From an uncultured Bacteroidota bacterium (lineage in GTDB: Bacteria > Bacteroidota > Bacteroidia > NS11-12g > UBA9320): DNA of 64,000 nucleotides. The translations under genes were made by a program, and so were the position numbers. A model generated the notes under the pieces. That model worked only from the letters and a program-made list of their open reading frames with translations. It was not told the origin of the DNA and ran no database searches. The number at the start of each line of letters is the position of its first letter. The first letter of the stretch is position 1. The DNA lies in contig CAKZLB010000017.1 of NCBI GenBank assembly GCA_937124965.1, forward strand, positions 124,001 to 188,000, in the 5' to 3' direction. This document shows, one piece after another, positions 34,465 to 42,481 of the stretch.

Positions 34465-35988
34465 ATGGCAATTTTAGGAAACATAGTAAAAAAAGTTGTA
34501 GAGCTATCCATTACTTTGGATAGTGAAAACAAAGAGCCACTTACAAAACAAATGGACGTACTTCGTGAACTTATCAATACCGCAAAGTCAACTTCTTTTG
34601 GACAATACTTTGGATATTCAGAGATGTTTCAACTTTCCGATAGCGAAATGTACGAACAGTTTCAGAATAGTATTCCAATACTTACATACAATCAGATTAA
34701 CCGTAAATGGTGGAAACAACACCAAAAGTTCGGTAATATAACATGGCCAGGCAAACAGTCGTTTTATGCACTAAGCAGCGGAACAACTGGTAAATCAAGC
34801 AAAAGAATACCCGTTTCGGAAGAGATGATGGACTACACGCGTAAAGTAAGTTTTCAACTCGTTAAGAGCTTAGGTAGCTTCAATCTAAATCCAACTTCTT
34901 ATGAAAAAGAGGTGTTTATGTTAGGCAGCTCAAACGATTTAATAGAAAACAAGTATGGCTTTTTAGAAGGTGAAATTAGTGGCATAAATACGTACAACCT
35001 ACCCGGATGGTTTGATATTTTTTATAGGCCAGGAAAAGACATTGCAAGTATTAACGAATGGGATGAACGAGTTGCGGCAATTGTTAAAGAGTCGGTAAAC
35101 TGGGACATTTCAGTAATTGCTGGAATACCAAGTTGGGTGCAAGTAGTTTTAAAACGAATCATTACAGAGCATAATTTGAATTCTATTCATGACATCTGGC
35201 CAAACTTAGAATTATATATCACAGGAGGTGTGCCTTTTCAACCATTTGCCAACAGTTTTAATGAATTAACGAATGAACCCCTAAAAATAATTGACACCTA
35301 TTTGGCTTCTGAAGGATTTTTTGGGTTCACCGATCACCCGGACCGAAGCGATATGAAGCTCTCTATTGATACAGGTGTTTTTTACGAATTTATACCTTTT
35401 ACAAATGAAAATTTTAAGAACGGGAAGTTGGTTAAAAATCCTCAAACATTGACTGTACACGAGGTTGAGGTAAACATAGACTACGCCATGATTATTACAA
35501 CGGCAAGTGGATTGTGGCGCTACCAAATCGGCGATACACTAAAATTTACAGACGTTAAAAACTTGCGTTTTGAAATAACTGGAAGAACGAAACATTTTTT
35601 GAATGTTGTCGGATCACAGTTGTCTGAAGAGAAACTAGATATAGTTGTCAAAAAATTAAGTAAAACTAAAGGCGTTGGTATAGATCATTATAGTGTGGCT
35701 TGTGTTGAAAAAAAGTCTGGCCGTTTCGTGCATCAATGGCTTATTGTGACCGATGATACATTGGATACAGCAAACACAAAATCATTCATTGATCAACATT
35801 TAAAAGTTGCAAATAAGAACTACCAAGTAGCCAGAAATAAGGCTCTGAGTGGGGTAGAGGTGGTAGTTGTTAAAACGAATAAGTGGTATGATTTATTAAA
35901 GGAGAAAGGAAAAATTGGTGGCCAAGCCAAAATTCCTAAAGTGATGAGTCAAGAAATGATCGAAGATTACTTGTCTGAATCTATTTAA
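34465..35988 (+). CDS. GH3-family acyl-adenylate/amido synthetase-like protein
   Basis: A 507-residue member of the ANL (acyl-adenylating) superfamily, GH3 branch. ATP-binding motif SSGTTGKSSKRIPVS is around residues 107-121 and YLASEGFFG (second GH3 motif) around 277-285; GLWRYQIGDTLKF (third motif) follows. Plant GH3 enzymes join hormones such as indole-3-acetate or jasmonate to amino acids through an acyl-adenylate. Bacteroidota homologues are common but the acyl and amine substrates are unknown, so activity is only inferred. A single gene on its strand, with a long leader. Confidence 0.85.
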   Translation: MAILGNIVKKVVELSITLDSENKEPLTKQMDVLRELINTAKSTSFGQYFGYSEMFQLSDSEMYEQFQNSIPILTYNQINRKWWKQHQKFGNITWPGKQSFYALSSGTTGKSSKRIPVSEEMMDYTRKVSFQLVKSLGSFNLNPTSYEKEVFMLGSSNDLIENKYGFLEGEISGINTYNLPGWFDIFYRPGKDIASINEWDERVAAIVKESVNWDISVIAGIPSWVQVVLKRIITEHNLNSIHDIWPNLELYITGGVPFQPFANSFNELTNEPLKIIDTYLASEGFFGFTDHPDRSDMKLSIDTGVFYEFIPFTNENFKNGKLVKNPQTLTVHEVEVNIDYAMIITTASGLWRYQIGDTLKFTDVKNLRFEITGRTKHFLNVVGSQLSEEKLDIVVKKLSKTKGVGIDHYSVACVEKKSGRFVHQWLIVTDDTLDTANTKSFIDQHLKVANKNYQVARNKALSGVEVVVVKTNKWYDLLKEKGKIGGQAKIPKVMSQEMIEDYLSESI

Positions 35989-36003
35989 ATCGCTGCTGTG
36001 ATG

Positions 36004-36606
36004 TTATTCTCTGGCTCTTTTTTCAACGATTATGTCTTCAATATCTTCTATAGAATAGTAGTACTTTTCCAATCTTCGTTTATACAGTGGGTTTAAATCC
36101 GAGTGGTTTAAAATGTACTTTTTAGCCTCTAGTATTTGTTCACTAAAACCATTTTGAATTGCTAAAATATCGGCTTTGCGTTCTACTTTTTGTTTGAATG
36201 TGTCACTAATTAAATACTTTATTCCAAACACAACCATTTCGGCCGACGAACGTGAGTGGTAGTCTAATACATGACCCAACTCATGAGCAAACCAACCTAC
36301 AAGTACGTCAAAAGGTAGGTCTGAAGTGGGAGTCTTATTATCAATCTTGGAGACGAAACTTATTTCTATTTTGTATCCCCTCTTAATATTGAACCCTTCC
36401 TCAACAAACAGCGTTGGTTGTGCTCGCATCGTTGAGTTGGAAATATTTTTTTGAATCAAAGAAACCGGTGCTTTTCGTAAACCTTTAAACTGCGACTTCG
36501 CTTTTAGGAATGCAGCTTCTATTACACTCGAATTGGTTACAACTTTATTGTTCATGCTTAAGTAGTCACAAATTCTAATCCAATAAGAAATGCACGGAAG
36601 CCACAT
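36004..36606 (-). CDS. HELGH-motif metallopeptidase-like protein
   Basis: The zinc motif HELGHVLDYH (HExxH) follows FDVLVGWFA; a conserved Glu-type residue further on (KVERKADILAIQNGF) fits the third zinc ligand region of gluzincin-like peptidases. No signal peptide is visible, so it is cytoplasmic or exported by another way. The substrate is unknown. The start is uncertain: I give ATG 36606; TTG 36612 and ATG 36555 (shorter, more soluble N-terminus) are possible. It is convergent with the GH3 gene (15 nt between stops). Confidence 0.7.
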   Translation of the reverse strand: MWLPCISYWIRICDYLSMNNKVVTNSSVIEAAFLKAKSQFKGLRKAPVSLIQKNISNSTMRAQPTLFVEEGFNIKRGYKIEISFVSKIDNKTPTSDLPFDVLVGWFAHELGHVLDYHSRSSAEMVVFGIKYLISDTFKQKVERKADILAIQNGFSEQILEAKKYILNHSDLNPLYKRRLEKYYYSIEDIEDIIVEKRARE

Positions 36607-36757
36607 GCCCAATATGAGATATTTTGCCCCAATTGGTTAATCAACCAAACAGAAATGTTAGTTTTTAATTCGCTAGTAAACAGTTTCTTAAAGGTAGGAT
36701 GCCTATTTTATAATCTGCTGGTACATTGTATGCATCTTCTACAATAAAAAACAAATT

Positions 36758-36928
36758 ATGTTACGATTAATTATTTCATTATTGATATTGGCGGTAATCG
36801 CCGGAGTGTTAGGGTTTACTGGAATCGCTGCAGCAGCGGCTGGCATAGCAAAGGTCGTTTTTTGGTTGGCGTTAGTGTCGTTTCTAATTTCGATTATTTT
36901 TAGTCTACTCCGTAGAGCTAAACTGTAA
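36758..36928 (+). CDS. DUF1328 family small membrane protein (YtjA-like)
   Basis: 56 residues beginning MLRLIISLLILAVIAGVLGF and continuing with a Gly/Ala-rich helix (TGIAAAAAGIAK) and a second hydrophobic helix ending SLLRRAKL. This matches the DUF1328/YtjA family of two-helix membrane proteins that are often stress-linked. It is too short for most gene calls but the family match and the terminator directly after it make it convincing. Confidence 0.85.
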   Translation: MLRLIISLLILAVIAGVLGFTGIAAAAAGIAKVVFWLALVSFLISIIFSLLRRAKL

Positions 36929-36958
36929 AACTTAGTATGAAACGGTAATAAAGTGATT

Positions 36959-36979
36959 GGGGCATTTGCCCCTTTTTTT
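36959..36979 (+). terminator. Rho-independent terminator after the DUF1328 gene
   Basis: GGGGCA (36959-36964) pairs with TGCCCC (36967-36972) across a 2-nt gap (effective loop four bases), followed by seven Ts. Confidence 0.85.
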
Positions 36980-37108
36980 GTGGAATTTTTTCTACTCTAT
37001 TTTTTTTTGATATTGACTCCAGTTCTACGTAATTGATTCACGATAAGGGTTTAAGAGGTAGGAAGTCAAGTACATTCTGAAAGGAATGATTGCTGCACCA
37101 TATAAGCC

Positions 37109-37723
37109 ATGAAGAAGCTATACACAACATTACTAATAATTGGAGCGGCAATTTCAAGTTCAGCACAAATAGAAACGTCAATGGGATTTAAAGGTGGAAT
37201 GATTGTAAATCAATTTCACGGAGATAACCTTAAACAACAAGCATGGAAAACAGGGCCACAGGTTGGTGGTTATATGAACCTAAGTTTAGCAAACATATCT
37301 CAATTTCAATTTGAACTTCTATACCAAAGGCAGCGAGGAAGCTTTGTGTCGGATTTAGGGGAATTTGATTTGAGGACTGGGTACATCGAAATTCCATTAC
37401 TCTACAAATTGAGATACCCTAGTAAAAAAGGAATATATCCGTATTTGAGTATTGGTCAAAGTGTTGGGTATAAAATATCTGAAAGCAGCAGAATACACAC
37501 TACAGAGTCGGAAGGAACCTTTAAAGAGGCGGCTAATCAAGTAAAATCAATTAATGTAAATACCTTGGTTGGAGCTGGGGTCGACTTTGAATCAGACAAT
37601 GTTAATCTTTTTGTTGATGCACGATATGTAAATGGGAACATCAACATTTCTAAACAAGACTATGCGGTAAAATCAAGAAGCTTTGCTTTGACCATTGGCT
37701 TAGGCTTTAAACTAAATAAATAA
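37109..37723 (+). CDS. PorT-family outer-membrane beta-barrel protein
   Basis: Signal peptide of about 20 residues (ending SSSAQ), then strand-rich sequence of the OMP_b-brl_2 type: SMGFKGGMIVNQFHG, FQFELLYQRQRGSF, YIEIPLLYKLRYP, YLSIGQSVGYKI and SFALTIGLGFKLNK. Probably an eight-stranded barrel of the outer membrane with unknown role. It resembles the gene at 11100 in family but not in detail. A tiny basic open frame follows after 9 nt. Confidence 0.78.
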   Translation: MKKLYTTLLIIGAAISSSAQIETSMGFKGGMIVNQFHGDNLKQQAWKTGPQVGGYMNLSLANISQFQFELLYQRQRGSFVSDLGEFDLRTGYIEIPLLYKLRYPSKKGIYPYLSIGQSVGYKISESSRIHTTESEGTFKEAANQVKSINVNTLVGAGVDFESDNVNLFVDARYVNGNINISKQDYAVKSRSFALTIGLGFKLNK

Positions 37724-37732
37724 ACGGGCTAC

Positions 37733-37846
37733 ATGAAAAATAAAATAGTAAGAATAATAGAGAAAATTAAAAATATGTATCGAAACTACAATCGTAGAAA
37801 TCGCTCCAAAGAAATCAATTACCAAAAGGAAATGTTATTTATTTAA
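37733..37846 (+). CDS. Possible small basic protein (37 residues)
   Basis: An open frame with ATG at 37733 and TAA at 37844-37846, ending in the first base of the terminator stem. The product is strongly basic (Lys/Arg/Asn rich, KNKIVRIIEKIKNMYRNYNRR). It lies 9 nt after the barrel gene and just before the terminator, which suggests that it belongs to the same transcript. No family recognised, and it could be chance. Confidence 0.35.
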   Translation: MKNKIVRIIEKIKNMYRNYNRRNRSKEINYQKEMLFI

Positions 37847-37867
37847 GGTGCTTCGGCACCTTTTTTT
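37845..37867 (+). terminator. Rho-independent terminator with a UUCG tetraloop
   Basis: AAGGTGC (37845-37851) and GCACCTT (37856-37862) enclose TTCG, so the hairpin has the extra-stable C(UUCG)G loop, followed by a T-run to 37867. Confidence 0.9.
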
Positions 37868-37924
37868 GTGGATTATTTAGAGCATCGAAATCAATGTGTA
37901 CTAATAAGCTCGGGAAGAATGCAA

Positions 37925-38917
37925 TTACTTGGTTTCATTAGGAAGATCGATGCCTTCATTAAACTCTTTTTGAGCATCTCCTTTTTTTCGTTGCTTTTCG
38001 GTAAATCCAGTATAACGCCTTGGATAAAGTTTGATGTCTTTGACTAATGAATCTAAATCGCTAGTTGCTTTGTTCAGATTTATCCAAAGAGCATCATCGG
38101 TAGCAAGTTTACCTAACGTTCCTTGTCCATCTTGAATTGAACTCAACGTGGCTTTTATTTCATCTATAGTTTTGCCAAGGCTTTCGGATAAGCTCTTAAA
38201 GTCTAGCGAAGCTATTTCACTTGAGGTTGTTTCTAAATCGTCAATAATCTTTTTGATTTTTGGCGTTCCAGATTTTAAGTCAGAAGTAATGCCATCTACA
38301 TTATCTAAGATGCTTGTTAGTTGCTCATCCTTACCATCTAGCAACGTGTTCATTTTTTGTGCAGTTGTTTTAAAGGATGCTAATGCTTCGCTTAAATCAG
38401 ACAACGTTGAATTTAAACTAACATCTGAAATTGCCGTATCAATATTGCCTAAAACATTATTGATGCTTTCGGATAGTGGCGACAAAACGCTTGTAAGTGC
38501 TTGAGCCATTCCCGCATCTTTAGCTGAGATTAGTGTATCACCTGTAGCCGCAAGTACCTTAGAAGCTAAAGTGTCGTGAGGAATTATTATTTCGATAGCC
38601 TTACTTCCTAATAAATCGTTATTTGTGATTTTTAAGGTAGAGTTGTTTGGAATTTCTAACTCTTTTGGAACCGTTACAGAAACAATCACCTTTCTGGTGC
38701 CATAGTCCATGTCAACGGTAGTAACTGAGCCTACAGAAACTCCGTGAAAAACTACAGGGTTTGATCGGAAGAGACCATCTACCTTATCGTAAACGGCGTA
38801 ATATGTGTTGCTTTTGGAAAATAAGGATTCACCTTTTAAAAAATTAAACCCGAGGACTAAAGCTGTAAGAGCAAAAGCGGCTATTAAACCTACTTTGGTT
38901 TCGTTTGAAACTTTCAT
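37925..38917 (-). CDS. MCE/MlaD-family lipid-transport protein
   Basis: An N-terminal membrane helix (residues 9-26) is followed by one MCE domain (about 35-115; TYYAVYDKVDGLFRSNPVVFHGVSVGSVT, and LLGSKAIEI) and a long helical C-terminal region (about 135-310) with coiled-coil features. MlaD-type proteins are periplasmic lipid-binding parts of ABC transporters that move phospholipids between membranes. The permease and ATPase genes usually found with it are not here. It has a TATCTTTG box 29 nt upstream, and the amidase gene lies 89 nt before it on the same strand. Confidence 0.88.
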   Translation of the reverse strand: MKVSNETKVGLIAAFALTALVLGFNFLKGESLFSKSNTYYAVYDKVDGLFRSNPVVFHGVSVGSVTTVDMDYGTRKVIVSVTVPKELEIPNNSTLKITNNDLLGSKAIEIIIPHDTLASKVLAATGDTLISAKDAGMAQALTSVLSPLSESINNVLGNIDTAISDVSLNSTLSDLSEALASFKTTAQKMNTLLDGKDEQLTSILDNVDGITSDLKSGTPKIKKIIDDLETTSSEIASLDFKSLSESLGKTIDEIKATLSSIQDGQGTLGKLATDDALWINLNKATSDLDSLVKDIKLYPRRYTGFTEKQRKKGDAQKEFNEGIDLPNETK

Positions 38918-38945
38918 GAATTCTGTTTTCTATCTTCTAAACGTC

Positions 38946-38953
38946 CAAAGATA
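38946..38953 (-). promoter_or_regulatory. -7 box before the MCE gene
   Basis: On the minus strand TATCTTTG matches TAnnTTTG exactly, 28 nt before the ATG at 38917. No clear -33 element was seen. Confidence 0.4.
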
Positions 38954-39006
38954 GGGATTCAGAATGTTCTGTTTTGGCTTTGAAGATAAATCTGTCGAAT
39001 TGTGGG

Positions 39007-39798
39007 TTACTTTTCGAGCTTTGATTTGTATTCAACGACAGATTCGTAAATCGATTGCGCGATTTTGTTTTGTCCAGTGGGAGAAATCAAATATGCCTTT
39101 TCGGCTGGATTGGTCAAAAAACCAGTTTCAACCAAGATGCTCGGCATTGCAGTCTTCCATAACACAACAAACCCAGCTTCTTTAACGCCAAGGTTTTTAC
39201 GTATTCGCTTCTTCTCAACAGTTTTTTGAAACGTTGAGGCCAAGGTTAAGCTTTGCGATCTGTATGCGTTCTGATACAAGCTTAGGATAATATGGCCTTC
39301 TTCAGAATCAGGGTCAAAACCATTATATTCTTCGTTTTCTTTGTAATCTTCTTCTAAAACAATAGCGTTATTTTCTCGCTTACTCACTTCTAAATTTCCC
39401 TGGCTCATGTTCAAGCCCATAACATAGGTCTCTGTGCCATGAAGGGCAGATTCTTTATGAGCGTTGCAATGAACAGATATAAACAAGTCAGCATTGTTTG
39501 TATTGGCAATAGCAGCCCTTTGCCATAATGGTACAAAGCGATCCGTTGTTCGAGTGTAAATAACCTTTATGCCAGGCATGCTGTCCTTTAGTTTAGCTCC
39601 TAACTTTTTGGCAATTTTCAAACAAATGTCTTTTTCATAAACGTCTTTGCCATGCGAAATGCAACCTGGGTCGTGTCCACCATGACCAGCGTCTATAACA
39701 ATGGTGTTTAACGATAATTTTTGAAGATTAAGCGGATGTGAATTTCCGCCGACCATCAATATCATTAAAGAAGCCGATAATGCGATGCGTTTAAACAT
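39007..39798 (-). CDS. N-acetylmuramoyl-L-alanine amidase (Amidase_3)
   Basis: Cuts the amide bond between muramic acid and the stem peptide of peptidoglycan, usually for cell separation. A signal peptide (about residues 1-22) precedes the zinc domain with VIDAGHGGHDPG (first His), a Glu in DVYEKDICLKIAK, ISVHCNAH (second His) and ILVETGFLTNPAE (catalytic Glu). The insertion between the second His and the end (LEVSKRENNAIVLEEDY and SEEGHIILSLYQNAY) is the regulatory segment of AmiC-like enzymes. It starts divergent from lptD. Confidence 0.92.
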   Translation of the reverse strand: MFKRIALSASLMILMVGGNSHPLNLQKLSLNTIVIDAGHGGHDPGCISHGKDVYEKDICLKIAKKLGAKLKDSMPGIKVIYTRTTDRFVPLWQRAAIANTNNADLFISVHCNAHKESALHGTETYVMGLNMSQGNLEVSKRENNAIVLEEDYKENEEYNGFDPDSEEGHIILSLYQNAYRSQSLTLASTFQKTVEKKRIRKNLGVKEAGFVVLWKTAMPSILVETGFLTNPAEKAYLISPTGQNKIAQSIYESVVEYKSKLEK

Positions 39799-39856
39799 GA
39801 TAGTAATTAAAAGTATTTCTCAAGTTATTAACTCTTTTTCCACAAAAAGTATTGTG

Positions 39857-39886
39857 TTTGTTCAATCATGGATTTATGTAGTTTTG
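39857..39886 (+). promoter_or_regulatory. Bacteroidota-type promoter of lptD
   Basis: TTTG (39857-39860), 18 nt, then TAGTTTTG (39879-39886) matching TAnnTTTG exactly. The RNA would start near 39893. This shows that the upstream in-frame ATGs (39785, 39797) cannot be used. Confidence 0.6.
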
Positions 39887-39925
39887 AACCCTCAATTGAC
39901 AATGATCAAAAATAGTAGTAGACAT

Positions 39926-42478
39926 ATGATTATCAGAAAGATAGCTCGTGGAGTTATCCCTTTACTATTTTCGTTTGTACTGTTTAGCACACAATCGTTT
40001 GCTCAAATTGAAGATTCCACAAGCCAAAAGGATTCAATTTCAATATCCTTGCCCATCAGTGAAAATGCTATAACCTCTGTAGTTAATTGCGATGCCGTGG
40101 ATACAATAATCTTCTCCGTAAAAGAGAAGAAAATGTTCTTATACAATACGGCGGTTGTTACCTATGAAGACATGAAATTGGAAGCTGATTTTATTGAAGT
40201 TGATTTTGATAAAAATGAGATTCATGCAACTGGACTTCCCGATAGTAATGGTGTTGTGCAAGGAAAACCAATATTTACTACAGACGGAAATCCGTTTAAT
40301 GCGGATGAAATGTGGTATAATTTTAAGACTAAGAAAGGTGTTTCTACAGGTGTAGTTACAACGCAAGATGGCGGTCTGATTCGAGGAGATAAAATCCTGA
40401 AAGATTCTAATGATAACATGTACATTCGGCATGCTACCTACACCACCTGTAATGCGGAACATCCGCACTTTTGGATTGCAGCAAATAAGTTTAAAGTAAT
40501 TCCGGAAAAGCGAGTCATAAGTGGTCCAGCAAATCTTGTGATCGCAGGAATTAATACTCCAATCATTCTTCCATTTGGTCTTTTTCCAATACAGAAACAA
40601 CGGACAAAAGGTTTAGTGGTAGGAAGTTTTGATCAACAAGATCGATGGGGCTATGGGTTAAGAGACTTTGGTTTTTACACGCCTGTAAATGACAAAATGG
40701 ACTTACTGTTATCGGCAGACTTTTATTTACGTGGTAGTTATGGTTTTGCTGTAAAATCTAATTACAAAAAGAGATATCGATATAGTGGTCATGTCCTTTT
40801 CAAATACAATAAATTTTTAGAAGGAGAGAAGGAAACTCCCGAATTTACAACTGAAAACAACTATCGTTTGGAATGGTTGTACAGGCAAGATCAACGTGCA
40901 AAACCAGGTAGAACGTTTTCTGCGGATGTGCGCTACATCACTCAAAATCAACAAAAGTTTACCTCTACGGATCCAAATGCAATTATTCAAAACACAGCAA
41001 CATCAAGTGTTGCGTATTCAAGAAGCTTTGCAAATCGAAAAGTGTTCTTAACCACAAATGCTAGAATTACTCAGGATTTGGATGAAAATGAGTTGGACAT
41101 GCAATTACCCGAAATGAATATAAATGTTCAACGGTTACAACCGTTCAAGAACATGAAAGGTGGTAAAGACAAGTATAAAGTATTACGAAACTTTGGTTTT
41201 ACCTATAGTACCGCATTTAAGAATAACGTAGTTGTAAATCAAGATTCAATAATCCGTCGAAGAGAGCAAACTCTTGAATTAAACCCAACATTTTTGTCAA
41301 GTATTCGAAACGGAGTAAAACACACTGCTTCTGTAAATACAAGCTTTAATGTGTTTAAATATTTCAATATTTCACCCAATGCATCCTTAACAGATTTTTG
41401 GTACTTTAAGACCATTGATAAGACATGGGATACTGACTCCGTTTTAGAAACTGACGTAAAAGGATTTGAGCGAGCAGCAGCGTATAATGTGGGATTTGAC
41501 ATTAACACAATTGTTTACGGAAATAAAAGTTTTGCAAAGGGTAAAGTGAAAGCAATTCGCCACATCATTAGACCTCGAGTTGGTATGAGTTGGTCTCCTG
41601 ATTTTCAGAATGCTGATAACGGTGTTTTTCGACAGTATCAATCTGATTCAGCAGGAACGATTAGTCCATATTCAATTTTTGAAAATGGGATTTATGGAGG
41701 GCCGAGTGGAACTGGAAATGGTTCAATCGACTTTTCAATTAATAACAACCTAGAAATGAAGATTCGGACTCCTCGTGATACCAGTAACGGTGGAGAGAAA
41801 AAGGTGAAATTAATAGAGAGTTTTGGTATTAGTAGTGGTTACAATATGTTAGCGGATTCACTCAAATTAAGAAGCTTTAGCATTAGTGGATTTACCACAA
41901 TCTTTCAAAAAGTACGAGTAAACTTTTCTACGCGATTGGATCCTTATCAATTTGCATATGATTCTGCTTCAAACCGAAACGTGTCAATTGATAAGTTAGC
42001 AATAGCAGAGGGTAGTTTAGGACAATTTACCTCGCGTTCGTTACAGCTTTCTACAAGTTTAAATCCTGATGCATTGAAGAGGAGACCAAATAATGCTGAT
42101 GGGGAATTTGTTTCAGGAATGGACTATTTCATGGATTTTAGTATTCCGTGGGATCTTAGCTTAAATTTTAGTAGCACATATACTAAATCAATAACCGCTG
42201 AAGAAGCTACAAGAGATCAAACCTTGATGTTTAACGGTAATGTAAAGTTGACAGAGTATTGGAAAATTGGGTTTCGATCAGGTTACAATTTTACCCAAAA
42301 CGAAGTTGGAATAACAAGCATTGATTTTGCCAGAGATTTACATTGTTGGGTGTTCAACTTTCATTGGATACCAACGGGCATTTATCGACAGTTTAATTTT
42401 GAACTTAAGGTAAAAGCAGCAATGCTAAAAGACCTAAAAATTAAACGAAGAGAGCAATGGCAGAATCTAGATAATTAA
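39926..42478 (+). CDS. lptD: LptD-like outer-membrane LPS assembly protein
   Basis: The final transporter of lipopolysaccharide in the outer membrane. The signal peptide (MIIRKIARGVIPLLFSFVLF, ending SFAQ) leads into an OstA-like N-terminal domain (about residues 60-170; FLYNTAVVTYEDMKLEADFIEVDFDKNEIHATG) and a large C-terminal barrel with many Tyr/Phe-rich strands and paired cysteines (YTTCNAEHPHFWI). This is the shorter Bacteroidota form of LptD. ATG 39926 follows the promoter by about 33 nt; ATG 39902 would only extend the signal peptide. The 3' end is 3 nt from convergent PBP1A. Confidence 0.9.
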   Translation: MIIRKIARGVIPLLFSFVLFSTQSFAQIEDSTSQKDSISISLPISENAITSVVNCDAVDTIIFSVKEKKMFLYNTAVVTYEDMKLEADFIEVDFDKNEIHATGLPDSNGVVQGKPIFTTDGNPFNADEMWYNFKTKKGVSTGVVTTQDGGLIRGDKILKDSNDNMYIRHATYTTCNAEHPHFWIAANKFKVIPEKRVISGPANLVIAGINTPIILPFGLFPIQKQRTKGLVVGSFDQQDRWGYGLRDFGFYTPVNDKMDLLLSADFYLRGSYGFAVKSNYKKRYRYSGHVLFKYNKFLEGEKETPEFTTENNYRLEWLYRQDQRAKPGRTFSADVRYITQNQQKFTSTDPNAIIQNTATSSVAYSRSFANRKVFLTTNARITQDLDENELDMQLPEMNINVQRLQPFKNMKGGKDKYKVLRNFGFTYSTAFKNNVVVNQDSIIRRREQTLELNPTFLSSIRNGVKHTASVNTSFNVFKYFNISPNASLTDFWYFKTIDKTWDTDSVLETDVKGFERAAAYNVGFDINTIVYGNKSFAKGKVKAIRHIIRPRVGMSWSPDFQNADNGVFRQYQSDSAGTISPYSIFENGIYGGPSGTGNGSIDFSINNNLEMKIRTPRDTSNGGEKKVKLIESFGISSGYNMLADSLKLRSFSISGFTTIFQKVRVNFSTRLDPYQFAYDSASNRNVSIDKLAIAEGSLGQFTSRSLQLSTSLNPDALKRRPNNADGEFVSGMDYFMDFSIPWDLSLNFSSTYTKSITAEEATRDQTLMFNGNVKLTEYWKIGFRSGYNFTQNEVGITSIDFARDLHCWVFNFHWIPTGIYRQFNFELKVKAAMLKDLKIKRREQWQNLDN

Positions 42479-42481
42479 TCA

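Noticed and set aside
40139-40600. 153-codon open frame antisense to lptD
   Set aside because: It is the shadow of the well-conserved N-terminal part of LptD; no start signal or family match.
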